A DNA stretch of 64,000 bases from Eopsaltria australis (lineage: Eukaryota; Chordata; Aves; Passeriformes; Petroicidae), in the NCBI GenBank assembly GCA_034509425.1, contig JAVTVJ010000118.1, positions 1,736,001 to 1,800,000 on the forward strand, written 5' to 3'. Position 1 is the first letter of the stretch. Each line of letters opens with the position of its first letter. A model generated the notes under the pieces. The model saw only the letters and a list, made by a program, of their open reading frames with translations, was not told the DNA's origin and did no database searches. Shown piece by piece: positions 48,746 to 62,000 of the stretch. The translations under genes were made by a program, and so were the position numbers.

Positions 48746-48751
48746 AATAAA
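48746..48751 (+). promoter_or_regulatory. ANOS1: Candidate proximal poly(A) signal AATAAA
   Basis: A canonical hexamer about 1.3 kb after the stop codon, in ordinary AT-rich sequence. Confidence 0.3.
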
Positions 48752-51700
48752 CATCCATACAAATACCCATAATCAGCTTTTAATGTTCAAGATGTTTGAA
48801 GTGCTCCTGAATTCTTTGGCGCCATTTCCATTGCTCTTTGAATCACCACATCAGGCTAATGTACCTCAAAACTTGAGTCCAACTTGACAAAGAGGCCACT
48901 TTTTCTACCAGCAGATGCTACGGACTCATCTGTGCTTCATATTTTTCTGAGATACTCAGTAAGAGGAGCTCGGACATTACTGATATGTGTATTTCCCTTG
49001 TCTTGATGACAAACTGTTTTGTGGAAAAGCAAATATGAAGAAATACCTGTCTGAAACCGAGAATCAGAGCTATGTTTATCATAGTAGAATGTTCACGAAA
49101 TATTCAGTGTGTCTATACTGAAGTTTACAGTATTTATACCACAGGGGGAGAAGGAAACCACATTAATTTCTGATCGATTGCTCATTACAATTTTTCTATA
49201 TTTTTATATTCAGTTTTAAAGAGCTCTTTTCCATTCTTTCTCTATTTTGCTTGTTGTCTTTTTTGATATTCAGTTAGTGACCAAGAATTTTCCCAGACAT
49301 TTTCTATTGCTACATGTTTTGGGCCTTTAACAATAGCTTAAAATATATTAAAGGCTATGATGCTTTTAATTCCTTCCTCTATTTTCCAAAATACATTAGC
49401 AAATCAGCAGATTAACTCTTCTTCGAAAAACCTGTAGTATAAATGTTTATTTTCATTTTTTTCAGAAGGCCAAAATCTGAGATATTTTTGCCAAAATGGA
49501 AGTGTTTCATGTGTATGTTTTTACAAAGCAAACAAAATTTGCAGTGGACTGGTGTTCAGCACTGCTTTCCCATTTGGATTGTACAGGGCATAGATGAGTC
49601 TAGAAGTGATCTTTGTGGTGTTTGCTGGATCAGCAGGATCAGGGAAAGTAATTACCTCAGGCTTCTCTGAAGAATTCTGTCCAAACTTTTCAATCACAGT
49701 CTGTTCTTGTTGTGCTGGATCAAATCTACAGTGACTTGATTAATGTTAATGAAATTACATTTGATTCATAGTGGCACTGTGAATCATGGAACTGTGGTTG
49801 CACTGTAAAGCATAGATGTCTGTCTTTGTTGCAGTGATGCCAATTCATGGAGATAGGCAGGAAATTAGGAGCCCTGAGTCCTCATACCCTCATCCTTCTG
49901 AGATGAATCAAAATGGTTGCTGTTTGCTGATGCCATTCTCTCTAAAACATTCATCTATTCAAAGTAATGAGGTACTTTTGAAGAACACTGAGAGGTTTTC
50001 CCTTCTGAAGTAGATTGATCCAAACCAAAAGTTGATCAAGTAGAGATGTATTGATCAAGTATATTATATAGAGCCTATTAAGATGTAAATTTTTTTTCCT
50101 TCTTATCTTATCAACTCACCTTTCAAGTCACCCTCCAAATCAAAAATGAAAAATACAAAGTCAACAAAGCTCATGCATGGATGTTAAATTCCCAGCTGTG
50201 AGTGATTTCCTGATTGTTTTTTTAAATTTAGCAGTACAAATTTGAAGTTTTTAGTGCCTAATTCTAAAGCTTTGTTTGCTGAATCACACAGGGTATTGTC
50301 CTAATTTACTAGACTAAGCCACATTAAACATTTAATTCAGCAATAGAGTTGCAATTTTCTACTTAATTCCCTAGTTAAAGATTTATTTTCTCTAATGATG
50401 TGTAATTCAGAGTTAATATTGGGATGATATTAGAGATATTGGGATGTTTTAAGATACTCTGCACCTTTACACTAATGTATTATTTACTGTGTACGATTCT
50501 GATGGATTGTTCAGTTGAATTCAGGATGCATTTTGTTTATCTTTATTTCTTAAAGGAGAATTATAAGATTATGCTATTTTTGCTAACTGCATTGTGAAGT
50601 GGATTTTTTTGTTCGTTGGTGATTTTTGTATAAGAAGAAAATGACTTGTTATATCTTTTTTTTTACCATTTTTGAGTTGTTTATAGAGCAGAAGAAAATA
50701 AGACAGAACTTGTGCTGTATCATCCATGTATACCAACTTAAATATTCATTAAGAATATAGCACACAGACAATAAATAAGAAGTCTGATTTTTTAAATGCT
50801 GAACATCCTCAACTTAGTGGCTTCAGAAGGAGCTGAGGACATGGTGTGTCAATGCTGACATTGACATTGATATTTGGCATGATCATGCACCAAGTCATTG
50901 CTAATGTGAATGGGAATTTTGCCATTGGTTTTAGCAGAACTATACAGAAAACCTTAATACTGAGTCAATTTATTTCACAATACTTTCATCTCCATGCTCC
51001 CAGCTGGAGTCAGGGAGAGTTTGCAATAAGCAGGTCCTGATTCAGGAAGGTTGGCACAGAGGAAGTCAGTGCGATGGAAGTAAACCTGTGCAGTTAAGAA
51101 TGAGCTTTAGTGATGCTTCAAATCAAGCATGGATGTCAAAATTTGTTTGAATACTGTCTTAAATCAGGGCCATGTAAAACAAAGTGGGGGAACCAGACAG
51201 TTCTAAATTCTATGTACAACACCATAACAATTTTTATTTTTGTTTGTGTATATGTAAATGTCATAGTGATATTGACTTATTTATTAATTCATTTTCTTAT
51301 ACTATGTGCCAAGTATGTTCCTACCCTTTTGATCAGTATCTGTGAACATCAATTACTAAAAATAATGTTATGCAAAACTTGTGCATTTTAACCAGGAATA
51401 TGATACTAATAAGCTGTTGCATGTAGTTTTCAATGATTAAGAAAACCCTTTATTTAAAACAATGTAAATGGATACCTGCAGATGTTGATGATTATATATG
51501 GGTTTGCATGCCAAAACTCATTGTTCAGTTGTGGGCATGAAATGTAACGACTGTATTACCTCTACTGATATAATAGTAAGGTACAATTTACAAAGTAATT
51601 AACAGAGCTCTATATGTAAAATTTTTCATTTTTACTTAATTATATTGTAGTAGAGGTAACAGAAGTGCTTCTCTGTTACCCAAATTGGCTGTAGAAATTA

Positions 51701-51901
51701 TGTTCCTATAACAGTCATTTAAAGTCAATATTTATTTATGTATGTAATACAAAAAGATTGGTCTTATGTGTTTGTCCTGTTATTTAGAGAAAAAAATACA
51801 CTTCTTGTAAAAACATTTTGTAAAAAAATGTAAATGTAAATAGAGTCTGATTTCTTTTACTCACTATTTTCATGTTTAGAATTTGTACATACTGTTTATG
51901 T

Positions 51902-51907
51902 AATAAA
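51902..51907 (+). promoter_or_regulatory. ANOS1: Likely distal poly(A) signal AATAAA
   Basis: A canonical hexamer preceded by the upstream element-like tgtacatactgtttatg and followed by T/G-containing sequence (ttgaaatattggt). Cleavage would fall near 51920-51930. It is the best candidate for the main ANOS1 mRNA end. Confidence 0.6.
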
Positions 51908-54900
51908 CTATCCTACATTGAAATATTGGTACATTATCTCCTCCATACAGAACTTAGAATTTGGTTTTTCTTAAGTTGAAGAGATAGAGCCATTTAAGGA
52001 AAACCAGTGTCACGCCAAGTACCTTTGCTTCATCTAAATTTCATTGTATATGAAGTCATACCATTTTATCCTCTCTTTACTGCAGCATTTTGTTTTCTTT
52101 AGATAGTCATCAAAATAATCTAAAAATAAATTCAAATATCATTTGAGTTATTTGCATTGTAAACCAGTACTGGAAGTAAAAAGTCAGGCATAAGAACTTG
52201 CTCTTTCTCTGTTCTAACTGGGTAGTTCAGAGTGAAGATTTGTTGATCCTTTTGTTATGCTAACTTAAATTAATTAAGTTGCTGGATTTTTGCCAGTGGC
52301 CTGATCGTGCAAGCCAAGATTTTCATGACTGAAACTCATGGTGAATCTATGGATGCACCAGATTTGGAGTATTTTCTGTTTTAAAGTGCAGAATCCCATG
52401 GTTTAAATTCTGTATTTTTAGCAAATATAAATACCTGTCTTAGTACAAATATTTAACTGTTTCAAATTGTCTTAGATGCACTATTGTTTTCAGGTGCAAT
52501 ATCCTTAGTTTGGAGATGCACATTTGGGTAACTCTTGACTTACCTAATAAATATTTATTTTATGTTAACTTGATTAAAAATTCCAAAATTTCCTGGTATT
52601 TCTATCTCATTAGAATAACTGCTTGCATTTCTGGTTTTGGTTTTCTTTTTACATAAATGAATGATATTTAGAAACACCCCTATTGTTAAATTTCTCTGCA
52701 AGTTGGACTATTTCTATAATATTTGCTGTTATGGTTCAGTAAACCCAGATAAGAATGATATATCATCTGAATAGGTGAATGGGTAAGCTGTTAAAATAAA
52801 TGGTTGAAGTGTTCTATACACTGTAATTCAGAATAGCCATTCATTTTTTTCTTTCCATATCTTCAGTGAAATGTTTTATTCAATATTGGTTTAAAGGACA
52901 CAGTGACTGGATTAAATAAAGCATATGAAATAAATTTGCTATATATTGAACAGTATTCATCATTTTGGGGGTGGGTTTTGCTGCTTGTGCTTCTGTACAA
53001 CCTGGCTTTTGTGCACCTTAAACCAGAATACACTCAAAAGATTCCATTTCATAGGAAAATTAATCCAGTGAAAGCTTGTTCCAGCACAAAACCAGCCAAC
53101 TGAATGAACCCACCCTCCATATTTCTGTTTTCTGATTACAGGTGTTGTATTGTCATTGTCTGAATCTATGCCAGCCTCCTTGAGGAAGGCCTTGGGCCAG
53201 AGCAGTGGCTGTCAGCCCTCGGCGGCAGTGCAGCACCTGGGAGGGCAAAGCAGGCACCAGGGAGAACAGTGAGGATGTGAGCTTTGAACCAGAGCCAGTG
53301 TGCAAGGAGCGAATTGCTGTGTCCCCTTTGCACTGTGCTTAATTTCCTGCTTGCATCTGCTCAAGGTGCTGGCAGAAGCACAGATTAATATTTAATACAA
53401 GTCTTGCTGTAAGCATTTACTGAGAGTGCTGCAAGGCACAGAAACTAAAGAATTTATGAATGCTTTCTGTACCTAGTTCCTTACCTGTGCTGGTGATTTA
53501 TTCATGTTATTTAATAATGAGCTGCATTCAGCAGGTCTGTTCATTCTCAATGGAAGATCAACTTTGGAAACAGTGGACTGTCATTTTTCAGGAGAGTTAG
53601 GCAAATATGCTACACACAAATATCCCTTTATATTTGTGTGCAAATGTATTTGTACAGCAAATAGAGCTTGCTTGTCTTTTGCACAAGCTCTTCAGTATTA
53701 ATATGTGTGCAATTGGCTCAAAACTTTCAATCTTTGAAAGTAACTCTGGGTTTGCTGATTAGTAATAATTAGTCAACATTTTTATCATATTTTTATATTT
53801 TATTTAGAAAATGTTGCCTGATTTAAATGGCTCAGACTGCACAGTTGTTAGTAGATGCAAAGTGATAAGCTGGAATTTCCATTTATGTAAGTAAAAGTTA
53901 GGGAAGGCATTGGTGGCAGAAGAGCATAGGTGGCACGAAAAGAATCTGCTCACCTGATGTATTAATTTCTTTGCCAACATCCAATTTCTAGTGTTAATTC
54001 CAGTATTTGTAGTTATCTGCAAACATTCAAATTAGTATTTTAAATTTCCTTCCTGTGCCATGCTGCAATACTTGCTTGAAAGATAAATATTTCAGACTTT
54101 CAGTGAGCATGCCTGCAAGCCAAGCTCTGTTAGACTATAACCATAAAACAGGAATTTGCAAGAAAAAATAATCTGGTGAGTGCTAGTTGTCCTCTCAGAG
54201 CAGTTAGGTACAGCTGTTATATTTGCTTGGTGTTTATTGAATCATACTGGAGAAAAGAAGATCCACACACATTCTTCCTGTGCTTTGAGGGAAATACCTC
54301 TTGTCATGAGGGACAGCATTTAATTGGTGAAAGTGCTTTGGGAATGGCTGAGTCAGCAGAGGTTTACAGCAGATTTACACTAGTGCATGAACCCTGTATT
54401 TTTTTCATTTGTCTGCAGATGGTGTTAATTTCTCTTGTCTTTTAACCTGAACTTGACGGGAGTTTAAGTTTTGCTTTATAATGGATCCCTGTGTATTACT
54501 TTTTTTGTGAAGGACTTGCCTCAGTTATTGTTCTTAGTCATACATGACACATTGAAAGCATATTTCCCTTCCCTACTTATTGCTGTAAAGATTTAGGTTT
54601 ATGATACCTTTCCAGTAGAAAAATCCATTAAGATAATATATATCATTGTATTTAGAGCAGATTTCAGTAAAAGGTTCCTTGTCAGCAAAGTAATATTTGT
54701 TTTTCAATATAAAGAATATTTGCAGCTGTATCTCATTTTAATTATTATGTACACAGTACACAGAATAGAAAACCTGTCTTTCTACACATCAGCCAAGCTG
54801 GCCACAAGAAATTGTGGTGAGTACACAAAATTAATTATTAAATTGATAGATATCACTCATATTTGCACTGAAAAATGCCATTAAGGCAGTAATTTATTTT

Positions 54901-56698
54901 CAGGTTAACTAAATATGTCACACTGAGTAAAACTGATCCCAGTTCATCTGCAAAACTTTGATAGAATCCTAAGGTGATCCCATATTTATTTTTTAGGTGA
55001 TTTTGTAACATTTCTGAGTAACTTTGTAAAATATTTGGAACCAATAACAAGTTTTATTTCAAACTTATATACAGTTGTTGGGAAACTATGAGTCAAACAA
55101 CATACTCACTGTTTTCATTAGCTCCAGACTTTATCTAGGAGACTTGCTCTCTTATCTCAGCTGACCTCAAAATCTCTAGAACATCTCTGTCACAGATGAT
55201 GGGTTGCTCAGAGCCTTGTCCTTTCATGTTTTGGAGATAATAGATAATGAAAAATCAGGATTTCGCACCTTCTCTTATTAATTACTTGTGAAAAGAGTAA
55301 GGCAAACAGTGACATCTTAAATATCAAGGAAATTATATAGGGAAAAAACCTCATGGTTTTAACAACTTCAGTTGTGTTATGGGCCTGTCAAATTACAAAG
55401 AAATTTTAAAATACTCTTTTGAAGCAAAGCTTATACATTCTTTTATTCTCAGTGGGTTTGTGATTAAACCCATTGTACGCTGCCCCTGGGAATGCAAAGC
55501 TAAAAGAAAATGAAACTGCAGCTTCTCAATATATTTTTATTTTTTCAGACATTAGTTACTTCTGACGTCTTGAGAAATGAGAACTTGATCAGCCATATTT
55601 CTAGAGAATTTACTGGTTGCTTGACTTGCAAAACAGAGTGAATTAGGATTCATGTGGTATTCGACCATAGTAACATTCAATGAGTTTTTCAATATTCAAC
55701 TGATGATGGCAATGGCTCCTGTTTGTTGTCTCTTTCATATGCCTTACGTTGTTGGTTTGAGGAACTGCAGCTACCAAAATTGTACTCCTTGGTCAGGTCA
55801 CACATTTCTCTTAGCAGGTGTGAACTTCTGAGGAGGCCACCAAGGGCTCTGGACAGCTCAGCTGAGGCGAGTGTGTCAGGTTACTGTGGCTGTGGCAGAG
55901 TGTGCTGAGCACCCAGCTGGCTCTGCTTGTGCCACAGGTGTCCCCAAGCTTGGGGTTGTCAGGGAGATGGGGCTGGCTGTCTGGGACCAGAAAGGAAGGA
56001 TTGCCTTCTGTGAAAATGCTGTGGAAAGGCCACTTGTCCTGCTGCAGAGCTATAGGGTGAGAAGGGAAGAAAGATTCAGCACAGAGGTGCCCACTAGCCC
56101 AAGCTGGGAGAGGTGTAATGACTGCATGAGCACAGCCTTGACAAAAGGAGCAAGCAGGTCATAGAAACCATGCTGCTCACGGGGTGATGCCCCTGCTGTT
56201 GAAGCAGAATGTGTCCACAGCAAGAGCAGAGAGGAGCCCCTCACACCCCCAGTATACTGTATTTCTGAGGAGACTCGGGGAGAGGGAGGGTGGACACAAT
56301 GCAAAGAAGACTGGCACAAATCCCATCATGTTGGAATCCATACAGACCTTCTGCCATGGAACTTTGGTTTGTGGAAGATTCATTGAAATACCTCTGTTTG
56401 CCATTAGCCCAGTCATCTGCAGATGCAGACCTGCAACTCTGGGACCTCAGTGCAGAGTACCACCATGGCTGGGGAACTAAATGGGACTAAAGTGAAAGGA
56501 AGACAGGTGTAAATTTGGGTCTCCCTGCACATCTCTTTGCTGTGTGTCTGGGCTGCTGAGATATGGTCAGACTGCCCACAAATACAGTAATTGTGCCACT
56601 GACATGGGACAGCACTCTAAAAACCAAAGAAAGCTGCTTCTGGTCTCTGTCAAGCTGCTGTCATTATCCTGGTAAGCTCTCCCATATACTTACGGCAT

Positions 56699-56732
56699 AA
56701 TACTTCCATGGAATAAATACTTCCATGGAATA
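56699..56732. repeat. Exact 17-bp tandem duplication
   Basis: aatacttccatggaata occurs twice back to back. Each copy contains the palindrome ttccatggaa. Confidence 0.9.
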
Positions 56733-58614
56733 TTTAGCTTTTCCTCAAATAAACAGATCCATAGCTTGAGAAAAATTGATTTCTTAAGTCACTGTGGGAA
56801 GAAACCTATACTAAAAATTACTTAAAGGGGAACAATAAATATTTTAATGAGGTAAAGAACCTTATTTTTCTTTTATGTATTACCTAGATATCAGGAAATT
56901 ATGGAAATATGTAAAGAATGAAGTGATAAAGTCAGTCAGAAACTTAGAACATTTCTGCAAATTCTATCGTGTCAGTCTGTGAAATATGTTTCAAATGTGT
57001 CATGGGAATGAAAAATACACCTGTACAATGTTTGGAAGCTTTTAGTAGCAGCATTTAATTTCATTCCATGTTCTTTAGCCAGATGAGCAGAAAGAATGGC
57101 AAAAGTGCATAAGCAAAAGGCATGAAAAAAAGTCCTTGACTCATGATTTTAGGCCATTATTACCAGATTTAGGCCAAGCTTCTTCCAATTGCTTTTAATC
57201 TCCTTCTCAATGACTATGATTTAGTTAAGGGTTTCAGTGTCTGGAATCCTATTAGTGCTGAGTTTGTTGAAGGCACACGCCTTCCCTGTGTCACTGAGGT
57301 AGACTTTGCTCTAAACAGGGCAACTCCTGTGTCCCCAGGGCTACTGAGCACTCTCTGTAACCACTCCATCTGGTTCCAGGGATCATCTCTTGCAAAGTCT
57401 CTTTACAAATCACAGTCACCTCTGCCCTTAAATCCATTTAAAATTTAATAGTAGCACTGCCAGACTTGAAACCAACAAACCAAACCTGCTTGTCATTGTT
57501 GACTTTGAAAACACATCGTAGGTTCTGTGAAGCACTTACCCTTTATTTGGTGATTTTTCTAATTCTTTCTTTTTGAGAGACAATCCTCCTGACTTTTCCT
57601 TTACACATCCTGGATATTGACAGCTTTTGTTGTCTGAGCCTCTCTCCTCTCTGCCTTGTCCCTAAGAGCCATAATTCTGCTGTGGGAAGTCCACTCTTCT
57701 AAAAAGCATTTTTGTGGGTTCCTTATTTATTTAGGGAGCTTGCTTTTTGCTTTTTGTTGACTGCTGCTCCCCTGTTTTTTCATTGGATATCTTGAATTTT
57801 GCCTGAGTTGGACAGAGATGCTTCTCCATTACTCATTTAAGACTTGATACAATTAGTAGCTACAAGATGTTTTTTAAAATTCCAATTACAAAATACGCTG
57901 TCATGTATATCTCAGTCTCAAAATTTTCAATTTCTTGTTTATACATTAACTCAACAAATTTTTTGTAGTGGAATTAAAGAAAGAAATGTCTTCACAGGAG
58001 CTAATCAATACGTCACAAAAAGATTGATTTTATATTGTATTAAGTTTTCCTTAAAATGTTTCTGAAGGATGACATTGTCTACGTCTATGTGTACAGGTTC
58101 ATTTCACTGTAAACTTGGACTTTTTACAAGAGTCTATTTCAAGAAGTATTTCAGGAATTCAACCAGAGGCTTTGCTAAAGCAAAAAACTATAACTAAAGA
58201 CATTTATCTTCTCTTCAACCTCTTACCCCTAAGGATAGATGAGTTTGCATCCTTTTATTCTACAGTATTTTTAATTGTCTTTCATAAAATAATCACTGGA
58301 ATTACCAAACTCATATATGCTTTAAAAAGTCCTAGACTTTTCTAAAGAGAAAAAATATGAGGTTTCATTTTGTTAGTTTTTTTTTATTTTTCAGTTTTGT
58401 TTACCTTCTGGTTTATTGACAATCAATACTTATGTTTTTGAGCTTTTTACCCCCTGTAAATAGAAAAGTTATAATTCTACAAGAGTGAGAGAAGTGGAGG
58501 GAGAAAGGTTGGAAGAGAAAAATGTGAAATTCTCATGAAGTTAAGAATTTAAAGGATCAGGTTGAATGAGGAACACCAAGTAACACCACTTTTGTGATGA
58601 GATTATGAGATTTG

Positions 58615-59040
58615 TCAGTGGCAGTGGTGATGAGCCTGACAATGGGACCCATCTGTTGACATGACTTGACATTGCAGGAGGCATGTTTGCTCTGAGGAAC
58701 CCAAAGCCTTGGTGATACTGAAATATTGCCCAGACTCCTCCAACCCCCTGGACTCTCCATGCTTGTGTTCCATGTGGGTGTTTACAACACTACTGGGAAT
58801 GGGTTTACACAGATTAAAAGCTACTGTAAAGATCTGGAATGGGGAGGTGAAAGGGTCAAGAGCTCAGGTGGCTTTTTTGTTAATCTACTGATCAAAGGTC
58901 AAGTCTTAGGGACAGATGTAACATGGAGATAAATATGTCCATGAACAGATGGTGCTGCCAGTAGAATGTCAGCTGCCTTGACCATGGAATAATGTTCCAT
59001 ATACCCTATGACACAGAGAACTGCACCTCTCTCACATTAA
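58615..59040 (+). mobile_element. Decayed CR1-type LINE ORF1 fragment with esterase (SGNH) domain
   Basis: From 58624 one frame reads VVMSLTMGPIC, a stop (58657), then EACLL, a stop (58693), then GDTEILPRLLQPP, LVFHVGVYNTT and KSYCKDL, up to a stop at 58930-58932. A second frame then gives MNRWCC and CLDHG. The order matches the esterase-like domain of avian CR1-family ORF1 proteins: a GPIC and C-L-P-G block, LPRLLxP, the FHVGxNDT block, IKxDYxxLG, WC and FLDHG. Two internal stops and at least one frameshift make it a dead copy. No ORF2 part is recognisable downstream. The family assignment rests on memory of these motifs. Confidence 0.6.
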
Positions 59041-62000
59041 TCTACTGATTTATTGAGACAGGTTCACAAAAATCACCAGATTGGTATGAACTATTCTGCC
59101 CTTAAAAAAAGTCTAAATATTGGCAAAAGAAGAAGTATTTGCCATAAGGTCAGAGAAGGGACAAAAAAGAGAATGGTGAGTTGGTTAACAAATATTTTCA
59201 ATAGTGTAGGGATTAAGTAGGAAGAAGCAGAGCCTTTATTACATGGGCAACATTTTGGTGTAAATGACATTTGGTTGATTAAAAACTTCTTGGATGACTG
59301 ACATGTGCCCTAGCATTAATAACTAAAGAGTATAATTTGCTCAGAAAAAGAAAGCAGAAGACTAATGCAGAAGCAGGATGATTAATATCTAATGGACTCA
59401 AATTTAAGTATTTGGAAAGTATTTTGTATTAGTGAAGAAAATAAAGCACTAGGGAGCCTGGCCTGAAGAGATTCTTTGTGGCTTCCAGGGCTTAAGAGGC
59501 ACTGAAAAAACTTCAGTCCTAGGCATTATTCATTTTGTTTTCAGGAATGTGAATGTTAAAAAGAATGTTAGAAAGTCTCAGCCAGCACTAAATATATGAG
59601 GACTAGGCTCCTACTTCATTCCTGAAAGACTTTCAGGAGAGGTGGATATCTGGGTAGATGCAGCATGAGTGAAATGGACAGTGAGAAAGTCCTCAAGAAG
59701 TGCTGCCAGATACTTTGAAGTCATTTCATTTACCAGTCTGTTACTGTTTCTCTAATAGTGGTTGCTATGTGTTGTCATTCCAAAAAGATGAAAATGCTCT
59801 TTTATTGCATTAATGATCTCTATTTATTTAGCCTTATAGCAGTGACTTTCATTTTATATTCAGTTTTGGTTTTCACTGTAAAGCAGTAAAGCTATCAGTT
59901 GCACACACTTTGTGTCATTGGTACACGTGCACTTTCTGTGTCCTATCCATGACACATTGCTCTTTATTCAATCATTGTGCTGCATTTTTAAAAGTTTAAG
60001 AATCTGTCTCGCTGTTCAAACTTAGTGTCCTTGAAGAGTATTCCTAGACCTGTTCCAGTTCCCAGTTGAAGCCTGAGTGTCGTCATTACCTATTGCTCCT
60101 GGTGTTCCCAGGCAGTGGAGCACCATTTCTCCGTATTCTCAGTATTCAAGCAAATTGCTGTGCCTTCCTCACCTAGAAAAAAAAGTGGAAGCAGCTTAAC
60201 ACCCTGCCTGAAAGAAGCTTTCCCAGTTTCTTCTCATAAATGCCTGTATATCTTTTCTGCAGCATTTTAGTGCATACTTCAAGAAACTGCAAAGTTATTC
60301 TCATTGGCTCCCAAAGGACTTGAAGGGGAAAGCGCAGCATGGAAAACACAATTTGCCAAATTTGAAGTGATAATAATTATTTAATGGAAAATGGTGATAG
60401 ATAACTTTATATTGAAATTAACATTGGCGGGACTGGAATGCAATGTAAGACAAATTCTGAAAATCAAAATTTTAGGATGAATATCAGATGCAGAGGGAAA
60501 AAATATAGCTCATATATTTATAAAGCAGATGGAGTTAACTGTGGAATTAGCCCTTCTTTAAGGACAAAAATCAATGACTGTTCAATTTTTCAGTATTTAT
60601 TACTATTTGAAACAAAGAAGCTCTTGTTGTTAAATCAAAAATTACTGACTTTCAACATGAGTTGAATTTTTTATTCTATTTAGAACTTGAATTCCTAGCT
60701 CCGGATACCCTATTATACCTCTCAGAAAATAGATGAAGCAATGTGTATAATTCTAACAATACTGCTACTAATGCAAGATTGCTTCTCATTGCTTTTATAA
60801 AGTGTCTTATTTTTAAGAGGACTGCTCTTAGAATTGAAAGGGCGAATAGGATCACATTACTTTTAAGAGCAGTTCCTTAGGTAAAACTGCTTCAAAGAAT
60901 GAAATGGACATCTCAAGAAGAATCTGTCCTATGTATGGTAGCTTTTTTTAAAATTGAGTTTGTCTGCATCATTATTGCACAACTGCAAGAGTGCAAGACT
61001 TAGAGGCTTCTTTGGTATTTTTTATTAGATCCTAAGATAATGTTTACATATATAAATATCTAGGCATGTTTCTTATGTCCATGAGTAATCCTATCAATAA
61101 ATTAATAAATCCTAGCTCCAGCCAACTTTGAGTTTTGCCATACTTTTGCAGGAATGTTATCTAAGCTGGTCGTGGTATATTTTCACTGGTTGTGAAGCAA
61201 AGTTATGACTAAGAGATGAAAGGTACCACATGTATTTTAAAAACTGTTTATCACCTCAGAATGCAAAGCTGATGTTGCAGGAGGTCATACATTATTATTT
61301 GCTTTAGGTAAAAAATGTGTTAAAATTTCTTTTAAATAAGTAAAGCTTTGGAAAAAAGGTTAGACTGCTTTCATTTTGTATCTTTTAACAGACAAATACA
61401 GTGGAAGAAGAAAAGTATTGGTTAAATAGACAAAAGCCATGTAGAAAGTCAAAGATTTGGCAAAATGTATGTACACTGTATGTTTGCAGTTATTCATCAC
61501 CTAGAAATATTGCCACCTGAGTAAAGGCCAGTATTGCCTAGAAGTTTCCACTATTAGTAAATAATTCTCCATGCTTCACCACTTTTGTGCAATGTATTTC
61601 TGTCATGACATTTGCCTTAATGCAAATGTTGATTGTATGGAAAAAGCAGTGACCACCTGGCTGTCCATTGCCATGTCCTAAATGGATGTAGTGCAGTACA
61701 GTCCTAGTGCAAAGAATTAAACAGAAATGCTGCCAGATACCTGCCCTGTCAGCTGGCAAAGCCAACCTCTTTCTGAGGACTAGAGACACAGGAATTTGGG
61801 CTTCATTCAAAGCATCAAAGTTTCTGCATAAACTTTGGCAAATAAATCACTGAATTTTGCTGTTTCCTGATTTTTTCCCCACTGAAATATAGATAATAAC
61901 ATTTTCTTGGTTATTATTTAGGTAATAAATTTGTCTGACTAGAGATTTATTTTTACCTAAAATCCTGTAATGCATCAATAAATATATTCTCAAGCTTCTA

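Larger units (their letters stand above)
47456..51925 (+). other. ANOS1: ANOS1 3' UTR (inferred, about 4.5 kb)
   Basis: AT-rich non-coding sequence follows the stop. I extend it to the AATAAA at 51902 because that signal sits in a T/A-rich 3'-end-like context and because the human transcript, as I recall, has a 3' UTR of about 4 kb. Proximal signals exist at 47991, 48746 and 50770, so shorter transcripts are possible. A Pumilio-type TGTAAATA lies at 51835-51842. The short open frames inside show no family resemblance. Confidence 0.6.
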
